22,654 nucleotides of DNA, from the NCBI GenBank assembly GCA_002378665.1, contig DFSO01000087.1:62061-84714 (forward strand). The letters are read 5' to 3'. The first letter of the stretch is position 1. Every line of letters begins with the position of its first letter. Of this stretch, positions 16,173-22,654 are shown in pieces. Source of the DNA: Loktanella sp. UBA3435. Its GTDB lineage: Bacteria > Pseudomonadota > Alphaproteobacteria > Rhodobacterales > Rhodobacteraceae. The translations under genes and the position numbers were made by a program. A model generated the notes under the pieces. The model ran no database searches, was not told the origin of the DNA, and saw only the letters and a list, made by a program, of their open reading frames with translations.

Positions 16173-16845
16173 CGGTTTCGCCTAACATCTGCTCGGCCAG
16201 GGCAATGCTCTCGGGTTGTCCAACGTCGCACCAGCGTCCAGAAAAGGACGCACCATATAACCCTCCACGCTCGGCGATGCGGTTCCACAAAACGTTCATT
16301 GAAAACGCATCTTCGGGAATGTTCACAAGATCGTCGGTGCGCACAATTTGCAGGCCCGTATAAATCTCGCCCGCACCTCTGGTGAGGCGGCCATTGGTGT
16401 CGGCGATGAAATCTCCGGCGCCCTTATGGCCAATCGCGCGGTCTTTTGGAACGGTAAGCAGCAGCGCTTCCATCTCGGGTCGCCATGCATTCATCAGGGT
16501 CTCAATAGGGTTCACCCCTTGCCAAATCGCATCGGTGTTTAGGGTCGCGACAACTGACTTCCCCAATAGCGGCAACGCGCGCCGAAGGCCGCCACCAGTC
16601 TCTAGGATTGCGTCGCTTTCGTCAGAAAACTGGATGTCACGACCAGCCAAATGATCGCGCAGAATTTCGGCTTTGTAGTGGAGGTTCACGACCTTTGGGG
16701 TATTTGCTTCTGTCAGCAAATTCAGTGCGTGATCGATCAACGGCAGCCCTGCCACTTTCACCATCGGCTTTGGTTTTTCACGGGTGAGCGGGCCCATGCG
16801 GGTGCCAAATCCCGCTGCGAAAAGAAGGACGGGCAGAGGGTTCAT
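16165..16845 (-). CDS. murU: MurNAc-1-phosphate uridylyltransferase-like nucleotidyltransferase
   Basis: This is a sugar-1-phosphate nucleotidyltransferase of 226 residues. Its signature runs through residues 10-28, AAGFGTRMGPLTREKPKPM, the classic G-x-G-T-R loop that binds UTP and the following lysine-containing PKPM. Further marks are an ETGGGLRRALPLLG segment and a NTDAIW metal-binding site in place of the usual NxD. With the sugar kinase immediately upstream it fits MurU, which makes UDP-MurNAc from MurNAc-1-phosphate in cell-wall recycling and so bypasses de novo UDP-MurNAc synthesis, the route known from Pseudomonas putida. A general mannose-1-phosphate or glucose-1-phosphate nucleotidyltransferase is possible, but the neighbour makes MurU likely. 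It overlaps amgK by four bases and addB by eight. Confidence 0.82.
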   Translation of the reverse strand: MNPLPVLLFAAGFGTRMGPLTREKPKPMVKVAGLPLIDHALNLLTEANTPKVVNLHYKAEILRDHLAGRDIQFSDESDAILETGGGLRRALPLLGKSVVATLNTDAIWQGVNPIETLMNAWRPEMEALLLTVPKDRAIGHKGAGDFIADTNGRLTRGAGEIYTGLQIVRTDDLVNIPEDAFSMNVLWNRIAERGGLYGASFSGRWCDVGQPESIALAEQMLGETDV

Positions 16846-17813
16846 TTTGCGCCCAATCGTTGCAGGGTTTCAGATGTGGGTGTTGGAAGGTTCGCTGTGA
16901 CCACTTTGCGTAAATCCAACAATGCGGGGTGTGCGAGGTCGGTCAACAAATGATCCCAAACGCGAGGCAAAAGTGAGAGGTATTTCACCTTGCCGTCCTG
17001 ACTTGCCAGTCGCGCAAAAATCCCCAATATCCGCAGATTTCGTTGCACTGAGACGCATGCAAGGTGGGCGGACATGTCTGGTTGGTTTTTGCTGATTTGG
17101 GTGCAAAAATGCGCCATCATTTCATCCGCTACGGCTAGGGAAACATCGCGCCGCGCATCCCGCAAAAGCGACATCAAATCGTAACCTGCGGGCGCATAGA
17201 CGGCGTCTTGGAAGTCCAAAAGGCCGACCCGATCACTGCCCTCTTGTGCAGGCCGCCAAATGAGGTTTTCCGCATGAAAATCGCGCAAGGCAAGGTGAGG
17301 GTCTGGATTAACCAAATTGGTGTAAGCCCGCAACATCGCATCTCGCAAGGCGGCACCAGAATACTGTTGAGTTGCGTAGTGCTCTGCCGCGAGGCCAATC
17401 ATGTCAGCCGCTACTTCAGGGGTAATGCGATTGAGTAGCAAGGTTTTGGGGCTGTCGTGCAGTACTCGCAAAACGTCAGTTGTCGCGCGATAAAGCGTCA
17501 CTTCGTCAGCAGGATGGGAGGCGATATGCGCGGCAAAATCTGTTGTGCCAAGGTCGCTGATGACCATGATGCCAGCGGCGCTATCGTGAAAATAAATGTC
17601 AGGGGCCGCCAGCCCCCAGTCGTAAAGCGCTCTAGACATCAAAGCAAAACGATCGGTGTCACCCGCGACGTCGATCATCAGGATAAGCGGTGAACAGCCG
17701 TCTTTCTTGAGGCGGAAATAACGGCGCGACGACGCATCACCCGCGATGGGGTGCTTGGTCCATTCCGGCCATTCTGATTGGGCAAGCCATGCGTTGATCT
17801 CGGTGTCATGCAA
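16842..17813 (-). CDS. amgK: N-acetylmuramate/N-acetylglucosamine kinase-like phosphotransferase
   Basis: This is an aminoglycoside-phosphotransferase-fold kinase of 323 residues. AmgK phosphorylates the anomeric C1 hydroxyl of MurNAc or GlcNAc with ATP, after which MurU activates the sugar. Visible features are the N-terminal ASSRRYFRL strand, a VISDLGTTDF hinge region, the catalytic loop LRDFHAEN with D178 and N183, and the metal-binding LLDFQDAVYAPAGYDL with D200. It starts with TTG, the first possible start after an in-frame TAG, and the start codon lies inside the end of tsaE with an eight-base overlap (TTGCATGA). Its stop overlaps the murU ATG. The pairing with murU supports cell-wall sugar recycling; the substrate itself is inferred. 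Confidence 0.82.
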   Translation of the reverse strand: MHDTEINAWLAQSEWPEWTKHPIAGDASSRRYFRLKKDGCSPLILMIDVAGDTDRFALMSRALYDWGLAAPDIYFHDSAAGIMVISDLGTTDFAAHIASHPADEVTLYRATTDVLRVLHDSPKTLLLNRITPEVAADMIGLAAEHYATQQYSGAALRDAMLRAYTNLVNPDPHLALRDFHAENLIWRPAQEGSDRVGLLDFQDAVYAPAGYDLMSLLRDARRDVSLAVADEMMAHFCTQISKNQPDMSAHLACVSVQRNLRILGIFARLASQDGKVKYLSLLPRVWDHLLTDLAHPALLDLRKVVTANLPTPTSETLQRLGAK

Positions 17814-18276
17814 AGCCTACAACTCCACTTAGTCGCGGGCGCATCGTATCCGACAAATGGATCGTAACGCGGTGGCCATTTGCCAAGGCTTCAAACGTTA
17901 GTCGTGATGCATTGGTTGGTTGGTCACTGCCAAGCCGGTCAGGCCACTCAATGAGGCAGATCGCATGCTCGAACGCGTCGTCTAGCCCAAGCTCGAACGC
18001 CTCGTCAGGATGGGTGAGGCGGTAAAGATCACAATGCCAAATATCGCCCTCGGGGTCCTCGTATTCTTGAACGAGCGTGAAAGTCGGCGAGGGGACATCT
18101 TCCATACGCCCCAGTCGTGCACGAATTAACGCGCGCGAGAACGCGGTTTTGCCAGCGCCAATTGCGCCCTCTAAGAGAAAGCAATCGCCGCGTAAAAGAT
18201 GTGGCGCAATCCGCTGCGCAAGCGCGTCTGTTGCCGCCTCATCTGGGAGGTTAATTGAGATCACATCGCTTGCCAT
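17806..18276 (-). CDS. tsaE: tRNA threonylcarbamoyladenosine biosynthesis ATPase TsaE
   Basis: TsaE is the small cytosolic ATPase that works with TsaB and TsaD to put the t6A modification on position 37 of ANN-decoding tRNAs. The 156-residue protein has Walker A GAIGAGKT at residues 37-44 followed by AFSRALIRA. Next comes the family's PSPTFTLVQEY, an HCDLYRL motif, the ELGL segment, and LIEWPDRLG near the end, all diagnostic of TsaE (YjeE). No Shine-Dalgarno sequence is visible before the ATG. The gene follows the PAS-domain gene by 40 bases and leads the tightly overlapped block tsaE-amgK-murU-addB-addA. In other alphaproteobacteria, as I recall, amgK is often beside or fused to tsaE. Confidence 0.95.
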   Translation of the reverse strand: MASDVISINLPDEAATDALAQRIAPHLLRGDCFLLEGAIGAGKTAFSRALIRARLGRMEDVPSPTFTLVQEYEDPEGDIWHCDLYRLTHPDEAFELGLDDAFEHAICLIEWPDRLGSDQPTNASRLTFEALANGHRVTIHLSDTMRPRLSGVVGFA

Positions 18277-18316
18277 TGTCTAAGGATATGGCTTGGCTCG
18301 TGACCTGCAAGTCAAA

Positions 18317-19894
18317 TCAACCGCCTGACGCGATTAGCACCTCTTTTGCGTCGTTCGCGTCGCGCAATTTTGCTGTACCCGCTCCGCCAAACCGAAATTT
18401 AATCATCGTCATGCCACCAGAAATCGGGCTGGCAGAGCAAGTCAACTGTCGTCCATCATCCATCAACGCGGTTTCCGTCCAGTGTTTGCGCATGCCCATT
18501 TGATTGGTGAGTTCCTTGAGATTTGTCCAAATGCGCGTCGGAGTACACCGCTCCTGCCATTTCAAAATCTCGGCGCGAAGATCATGATGACCTATGCCAT
18601 CTTCCAAATCTGTATCCCAGAAAGTGCAGTATGCTTCATTTGCGAGAACGAGATTGCCACCATTTAAAAATACGACAATCCCCTCGTCGAGCGTGTCGAG
18701 CACGGATTGGCATGTCTCAATCTCGGTTCGAAACCGGCGGGTTAGAGATATCTCCGCGCTGATATCCTCAAACAAGAGAGCAAATGCGCCGTCGGGATGC
18801 GGGCGGCCCGTCACGCGAAAGGTTTGACCGTCCGGTAGATTCCAATTCTCGCAATAGGTCCCTTCCTTTGCCGCTTGCTCCATCATCGTAAATTTTTCGC
18901 GCCAAGATGCATAATCCTTGGGTTCGGGAAGCATTTGAAACTCCCGCAGCCGATCAAGCATCGCGTCAATACTTGGCCGCCCTGACAGGAACTCAAAAGG
19001 CAAATTGGTCATGTCGAGAAGGGCGGGGTTAAAGGTTGCCAATTGGCGGCGTCTGTCAAAGATCGCAAGACCAATGGATAGCTGCGCGAATGTTTGGCTA
19101 AGTGTTTGAACGAACTTTCTTTGCCCCAGTTCGGCACGCACAATAGGGTTCGCATTCACGGCATAAAAAATTGTCCCATTGTCAGATTTAGACGCGGAAA
19201 TGTCGAACCAATGATCCGCCTCGTCATCTTGGTAGGTGATGGACCTGCGCACGGTTGTGCGGCCAGGCGCGGCAAACGCATCTAAATCTTCAAACAGTGG
19301 ATTGATGGGGAGTTTGGGAATTGCAAAGCCGCCCTCAGAACATGCATCGCAAGCGGTAAGATAAGCCTCATTCGCCCAGACAAGTTGTCCGCTAACGTCT
19401 TGCCGCCACATCAGATAGGGCGAGTTTGTGGACGCTTGGCGTAGAAATTCAAGCTCGGTATTCTCATTCTTGGCTTGAACAAGGCCAATTTGCTGCAAAG
19501 GGTTTTCGTGTTTTCCGCAAATAGCTAGCCGCAGTTTTTGACCCAGCGGCGCAACTTCAAGCCAAATATCGGACCGTTCGGGGCTTGGGATAATCGTAAG
19601 GGATGTCAGCCCGTTTTCAAGAGTCTTGCCAAGGGACGGAAAGAGCGAACTTAACGCCCTTACGACGGACACGCGATTTGGCGCATCTTCGTCCAAAAGC
19701 TGTTTCGCCTCAGGAGAGCAATCGATCAATTCGGCACCCTCGAGCAAGAACGTAGCCCGTGGGACACGCGCGCCCTGAGATTTCAAAAAGGAGCGATGGG
19801 TTCCAGAAGCACGTCGCACAGCACTCCAGACCAAGACCGAAATGACAATTGCCGTCATGGATATCGCGAGAAAATCTAAGACTTCCAAAGACAT
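18317..19894 (-). CDS. Membrane-anchored multi-PAS protein without a kinase domain (DivL-like candidate)
   Basis: This is a 525-residue protein of sensor type. One transmembrane segment lies at about residues 6-26. About four PAS domains follow: a degenerate one (40-125); one with SPYLMWRQDVSGQLVWANEAY (about 150-255); a PAS_7-like one with SIGLAIFDRRRQLATFNPALL (265-380); and one with LDTLDEGIVVFLNGGNLVLANEAY (about 395-500). The protein stops soon after the last PAS domain. No H-box, N-box or G-box exists, and only 40 bases separate its stop from tsaE, so the kinase part is missing rather than frameshifted. The start has GGAG six bases upstream. A perfect CtrA box lies about 50 bases upstream. 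Domain make-up and the neighbouring tsaE suggest a shortened DivL, the cell-cycle pseudokinase that acts on CckA; this is inference. A general PAS sensor coexpressed with regB is the alternative. Confidence 0.7.
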   Translation of the reverse strand: MSLEVLDFLAISMTAIVISVLVWSAVRRASGTHRSFLKSQGARVPRATFLLEGAELIDCSPEAKQLLDEDAPNRVSVVRALSSLFPSLGKTLENGLTSLTIIPSPERSDIWLEVAPLGQKLRLAICGKHENPLQQIGLVQAKNENTELEFLRQASTNSPYLMWRQDVSGQLVWANEAYLTACDACSEGGFAIPKLPINPLFEDLDAFAAPGRTTVRRSITYQDDEADHWFDISASKSDNGTIFYAVNANPIVRAELGQRKFVQTLSQTFAQLSIGLAIFDRRRQLATFNPALLDMTNLPFEFLSGRPSIDAMLDRLREFQMLPEPKDYASWREKFTMMEQAAKEGTYCENWNLPDGQTFRVTGRPHPDGAFALLFEDISAEISLTRRFRTEIETCQSVLDTLDEGIVVFLNGGNLVLANEAYCTFWDTDLEDGIGHHDLRAEILKWQERCTPTRIWTNLKELTNQMGMRKHWTETALMDDGRQLTCSASPISGGMTMIKFRFGGAGTAKLRDANDAKEVLIASGG

Positions 19895-19944
19895 TGTTTA
19901 CTCCATGCTCCCTAAAGCTTTGGAGACATGAATGACGGAGTTAA

Positions 19945-19960
19945 GTTAATAGCTCGTTAA
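19945..19960 (-). promoter_or_regulatory. CtrA-type box upstream of the PAS protein gene
   Basis: On the minus strand the sequence reads TTAACGAGCTATTAAC, a full match to the CtrA recognition sequence TTAA-N7-TTAAC. A further TTAAC follows directly. It lies between regB and the PAS gene, ending about 50 bases before the PAS ATG, where an activator would contact the promoter. CtrA is the master response regulator of cell cycle, motility and gene transfer agents in alphaproteobacteria. Confidence 0.55.
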
Positions 19961-19966
19961 ACTGTA

Positions 19967-21337
19967 TTAGTGTGCTGTAAAGTTCCTGTTTTCGCCAAGC
20001 GGTGCATCCCCCGATTTGAGGATAGACGCGCGCGACCAAATCACGTCAATGACGGCCCCACCAGATTTTGAATGCTGCACAGAGTTTCGAAACCGAAGGC
20101 GCGCACCTGACCGTTCAAGCAAAGTTTTGGCAATGAAAAGCCCAAGACCCATGCCTGAATATCCGGGCCGTTTTTGGGTATCAACGTTGGCACGTCTTCG
20201 CCCGACAAATGGGTCACCGATCCGACCAATGACGGACGTGGGAAACCCAGCGCCATCATCCGAAATTTGGATGCGAATTTCTGTTTCGGTCCAACTTCCT
20301 GTTATGTCGACCTGACTTTCGGCGAAATCAACGGCGTTCTGGATCAGGTTTCGCAAGCCATGAATGATTTCTGGCCTGCGCTGAACAATCGGATGGGTTT
20401 GATCGGAAAGTTCTTCGGAGCCAAACTGAAACACAATCGATTTTCCACGATCCAGATGTGGCGCTGCGGCCTCTCGGACCAAGGCCTCAATGGGCGCTTG
20501 ATGAAGATGTAAGTCGTCTTTTCCCGCCTTACCCATTGATTGTAGGATATCTTTGCAACGATTTGCTTGGGCGTGGATGAGGTCCAGATCTTCACGAAAA
20601 TCGGTTCCGTCGTCGCATTCATTGCGAAGCTCGCCACTGACCAGCATGATCGTTGCGAGTGGCGTGCCAAGCTCATGGGCTGTGGCCGCAACGAGGCCGC
20701 CAAGGTCGGTTAGCTTTTGTTCACGTGACAAGGCAAGTTGTGTCGCCAAAAGTGCGTCGCCCATATTGTGCATCTCGGTGGTGACCCGCCACGCGTAGAT
20801 CGCCAAGAAAACAACACCAATAACTATCGCGAGCCAGAACCCAAACTGGAACAATTCGGGCAGGGCAAGAAGCGCACCAGTTTCGGTTTCAATCGGCAGA
20901 CTGGCGCGGCTTAACGCCGACACCAGCACGACGGCTGCACCGCCGAGAACGACAGTGCTTCTGAGACGAAGAACCGTTGCAGAGATTGTGACGGGCGCAA
21001 GCATAAGCATGGCGAACGGATTACTAATGCCGCCCGTCAGGTACAAAAGCAGGCTCAGTTGCACGATATCAAAGATCAACATGCCAAAGGCTTCGCGCTC
21101 TGTCAGCCGCTTGTTGCCAGGGTAAACGAAGCCGTAAACAAGGTTAAGAATGACAGAGGCCCCGATTGTAAGCGACGCCAGCCCGACCTCTATTTTCAAC
21201 GAAAACACATTAACCGCGACGATCAATGCGATCGATTGACCTATGATCGCAAACCACCGCAGCGAATTCAAAGTCCGCAGACGGACCCAGTTGCTCCGCT
21301 GGCGATCTTGGAACATTTCAAATTCGGTTACGGACAT
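19967..21337 (-). CDS. regB: Redox-sensing histidine kinase RegB (PrrB)
   Basis: RegB is the membrane sensor kinase of the global redox system RegBA, which adjusts photosynthesis, respiration, carbon and nitrogen fixation genes to oxygen and quinone state. The 456-residue protein has about six transmembrane helices in residues 24-190. The loop motif GGISNPF at 102-108 is tied to quinone binding in Rhodobacter capsulatus. The H-box AHELGTPLATI carries phospho-accepting H221. A cysteine sits exactly 40 residues later (C261), the same distance as H225 to redox-active C265 in R. capsulatus. The ATPase domain has HGLRNLIQNAVDFA, SDDGAGFP and GMGLGLFIAK. AGGAGG lies five bases before the ATG. It is divergent from senC-regA, the standard arrangement. 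Confidence 0.95.
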   Translation of the reverse strand: MSVTEFEMFQDRQRSNWVRLRTLNSLRWFAIIGQSIALIVAVNVFSLKIEVGLASLTIGASVILNLVYGFVYPGNKRLTEREAFGMLIFDIVQLSLLLYLTGGISNPFAMLMLAPVTISATVLRLRSTVVLGGAAVVLVSALSRASLPIETETGALLALPELFQFGFWLAIVIGVVFLAIYAWRVTTEMHNMGDALLATQLALSREQKLTDLGGLVAATAHELGTPLATIMLVSGELRNECDDGTDFREDLDLIHAQANRCKDILQSMGKAGKDDLHLHQAPIEALVREAAAPHLDRGKSIVFQFGSEELSDQTHPIVQRRPEIIHGLRNLIQNAVDFAESQVDITGSWTETEIRIQISDDGAGFPTSVIGRIGDPFVGRRRANVDTQKRPGYSGMGLGLFIAKTLLERSGARLRFRNSVQHSKSGGAVIDVIWSRASILKSGDAPLGENRNFTAH

Positions 21338-21342
21338 TTGCG

Positions 21343-21348
21343 CCTCCT
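21343..21348 (-). promoter_or_regulatory. Ribosome binding site of regB
   Basis: A perfect AGGAGG on the minus strand lies five bases before the regB ATG and fixes that start. Confidence 0.75.
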
Positions 21349-21355
21349 GCTATAC

Positions 21356-21388
21356 CATTGATAAGGGTAGCGCATTAGATCATCAATG
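21356..21388. promoter_or_regulatory. Symmetric divergent promoter region of regB and senC
   Basis: CATTGAT (21356-21362) and ATCAATG (21382-21388) form a perfect seven-base inverted repeat with 19 bases between. Read on the minus strand, TTGATG (21381-21386), 17 bases and TATCAA (21358-21363) resemble a sigma-70 promoter aimed at regB. Read on the plus strand, TTGATA, 17 bases and CATCAA give a weaker mirror image aimed at senC. The repeat may therefore be a regulator site, two facing promoters, or both. Confidence 0.4.
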
Positions 21389-21411
21389 CGACGAAATATG
21401 AGGGTGAGATC

Positions 21412-22020
21412 ATGTCAAAATGGATTGCGATTGGTGCGAGCGCCGCTGCGGTGGCCTTGGTTGCGGGAACCTTTGCCGTAACGCAGCTGCGTGCGCCGAC
21501 GATGGCCGACTGTGGTGCCACAGCTGCTGCTGGTGATGTGATCGGTGGGCCGTTCGAATTGGTTGACAAAACAGGGAAAACTGTGACCAATACAGACGTG
21601 ATTACCAAGCCGACATTGGTCTATTTCGGCTACACTTTTTGCCCCGATGTTTGCCCGCTTGATATGGCCCGAAATGCGGCTGCGATGGATATCCTCGAAG
21701 AGCGCGGCGTGGACGCTGGGGGTGTGTTCATCACGATTGATCCTGCGCGCGATACCACTGAAATCGTTGGGGAATATGCCGACAATTTCCATCCTGACAT
21801 GATTGGCCTGACAGGCACTGAGGACCAAGTTGCGGCGGCGGTGAAGGCTTACCGCGTTGTGGCGTCGAAACAGGACGATGACCCTGAGTATTATTTGATG
21901 CAACATTCGACATTTAGCTATCTTGTGATGCCCGACAAAGGCTTTGTCGAATTCTTTCGCCAAGTTGACACGCCCGAGCAAGTGGCGGATCGTGTGGCAT
22001 GTTTTGCGGCGGCTTCATAG
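21412..22020 (+). CDS. senC: SCO1/SenC family copper chaperone
   Basis: SenC (PrrC, Sco1 family) is a membrane-anchored thioredoxin-fold protein that delivers copper to cytochrome c oxidase, mainly the cbb3 and aa3 types, and in Rhodobacter it also influences RegBA signalling. The 202-residue protein has an uncleaved N-terminal membrane segment at about residues 4-24, with the rest in the periplasm. The copper ligands are complete: the CPDVC motif with C77 and C81 in the typical GYTFCPDVCP, and H165 in MQHSTFSYL. The TIDPARDT segment is also typical. GAGGGTGAG stands a few bases before the ATG. It is divergent from regB by 74 bases and is followed 63 bases later by regA. Confidence 0.95.
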   Translation: MSKWIAIGASAAAVALVAGTFAVTQLRAPTMADCGATAAAGDVIGGPFELVDKTGKTVTNTDVITKPTLVYFGYTFCPDVCPLDMARNAAAMDILEERGVDAGGVFITIDPARDTTEIVGEYADNFHPDMIGLTGTEDQVAAAVKAYRVVASKQDDDPEYYLMQHSTFSYLVMPDKGFVEFFRQVDTPEQVADRVACFAAAS

Positions 22021-22083
22021 CGAGTTGACGCAAGCGGGGTGGGTGCTATCTGTCTATCCGAACCCAATGGGAGTTGTCGTGCG

Positions 22084-22635
22084 ATGGAAAATGAAGCGCT
22101 AGATCTTGGTGAAGACCCGACATTACTGTTGGTCGATGATGATGAGGCGTTTTTAAAGCGCCTTGCTAAGGCCATGGAAAAGCGTGGTTTTTCAGTTGAA
22201 ACGGCCGATTGTGTGGCTGCTGGCAAGGCAATCGCGACCGCCCGCCCGCCTGCATATGCAGTGGTCGATTTGCGGCTTGCGGACGGCAATGGTCTGGATG
22301 TTGTCGAGACCCTTCGCGCCCGCAGACCGGAAAGTCGGATCGTTGTTTTGACAGGTTACGGCGCGATTGCGACGGCAGTTGCGGCGGTGAAAATCGGGGC
22401 GACGGATTATCTCGCGAAACCTGCGGATGCCAATGATATTGTGAATGCCCTGCTCGCCCGTGAAGGTGAATTGCCACCACCACCAGAGAATCCGATGAGC
22501 GCGGATCGGGTGCGCTGGGAACATATTCAGCGGGTTTATGAAATGTGTGATCGCAACGTGTCCGAGACCGCAAGACGGCTTAATATGCACCGCCGCACGT
22601 TGCAGCGAATTTTGGCAAAGCGCAGCCCGAAATAG
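22084..22635 (+). CDS. regA: Response regulator RegA (PrrA)
   Basis: RegA is the DNA-binding response regulator phosphorylated by RegB. The 183-residue protein is nearly the size of the 184-residue R. capsulatus RegA. The receiver domain shows the acidic pocket DDDE at 18-21, the phospho-acceptor D62 in VVDLRLADG, the conserved threonine in VLTGYG, and the lysine in LAKPAD. A proline-rich linker (PPPPENP) joins it to a Fis-type helix-turn-helix, NVSETARRLNMHRRTLQRIL, the hallmark of RegA. The ATG at 22084 has GGGAG ten bases upstream; an upstream in-frame reading from 22039 would add an unrelated 15-residue extension and is rejected. It follows senC on the same strand, probably cotranscribed. 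Confidence 0.96.
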   Translation: MENEALDLGEDPTLLLVDDDEAFLKRLAKAMEKRGFSVETADCVAAGKAIATARPPAYAVVDLRLADGNGLDVVETLRARRPESRIVVLTGYGAIATAVAAVKIGATDYLAKPADANDIVNALLAREGELPPPPENPMSADRVRWEHIQRVYEMCDRNVSETARRLNMHRRTLQRILAKRSPK

Positions 22636-22654
22636 GGGTGTGATTTACGTGCAC

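Noticed and set aside
21358..21386. FNR/FnrL box between regB and senC
   Set aside because: The half-sites TTGAT and ATCAA are 19 bases apart; an FNR box needs four.
22039..22083. Upstream start for regA
   Set aside because: The 15 extra residues do not resemble RegA; the ATG at 22084 gives the usual length and has GGGAG upstream.
1..22654. Mobile elements, CRISPR arrays, tRNA or rRNA genes
   Set aside because: I saw no transposase or integrase, no regularly spaced repeats, no tRNA-like cloverleaf and no rRNA sequence; composition looks even throughout.

Overview
The window is an ordinary, densely packed chromosomal segment from an alphaproteobacterium, almost certainly a member of the Rhodobacteraceae (Roseobacter/Rhodobacter group). 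The evidence is the divergent regB / senC-regA redox-regulation locus, the Tim44-like protein followed by mltA and a Smr protein, the alphaproteobacterial AddAB pair next to trxA, and the amgK-murU sugar recycling pair after tsaE. I see no insertion sequences, phage genes, CRISPR arrays or RNA genes, and no gene-free stretch longer than about 120 bases.

Left part (1-6427). A plus-strand run aroE (5' truncated by the window edge), coaE and dnaQ is joined by 4- and 8-base overlaps and meets secB tail to tail. The minus-strand pair fxsA then secB faces a plus-strand trio, Tim44-like gene, mltA and smr, again joined by ATGA overlaps. An MFS transporter gene on the minus strand overlaps the end of smr.

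Middle (6455-9815). Read on the minus strand, trxA ends in a clear intrinsic terminator. Next comes a sigma-32-like promoter, then hslV, an unrecognised multi-pass membrane protein gene, hslU and the MFS gene. The membrane protein gene starts inside the hslV stop codon, so it sits within the protease operon.

Right part (9874-22635). Also on the minus strand, tsaE, amgK, murU, addB and addA form a chain in which every junction overlaps (8, 4, 8 and 4 bases). It combines tRNA modification, MurNAc recycling and double-strand break repair. Upstream lies a membrane-anchored protein with about four PAS domains and no kinase domain. A perfect CtrA-type box (TTAA-N7-TTAAC) stands about 50 bases before its start codon. 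By domain make-up, and by remembered gene order next to tsaE, I suggest it is a shortened relative of the cell-cycle pseudokinase DivL. Further upstream is regB, divergent from senC and regA, with a symmetric promoter region between them.

The most interesting observations are the kinase-less PAS protein with its CtrA box, the membrane protein embedded in hslVU, and the symmetric regB/senC promoter region. I found no convincing wholly new system.
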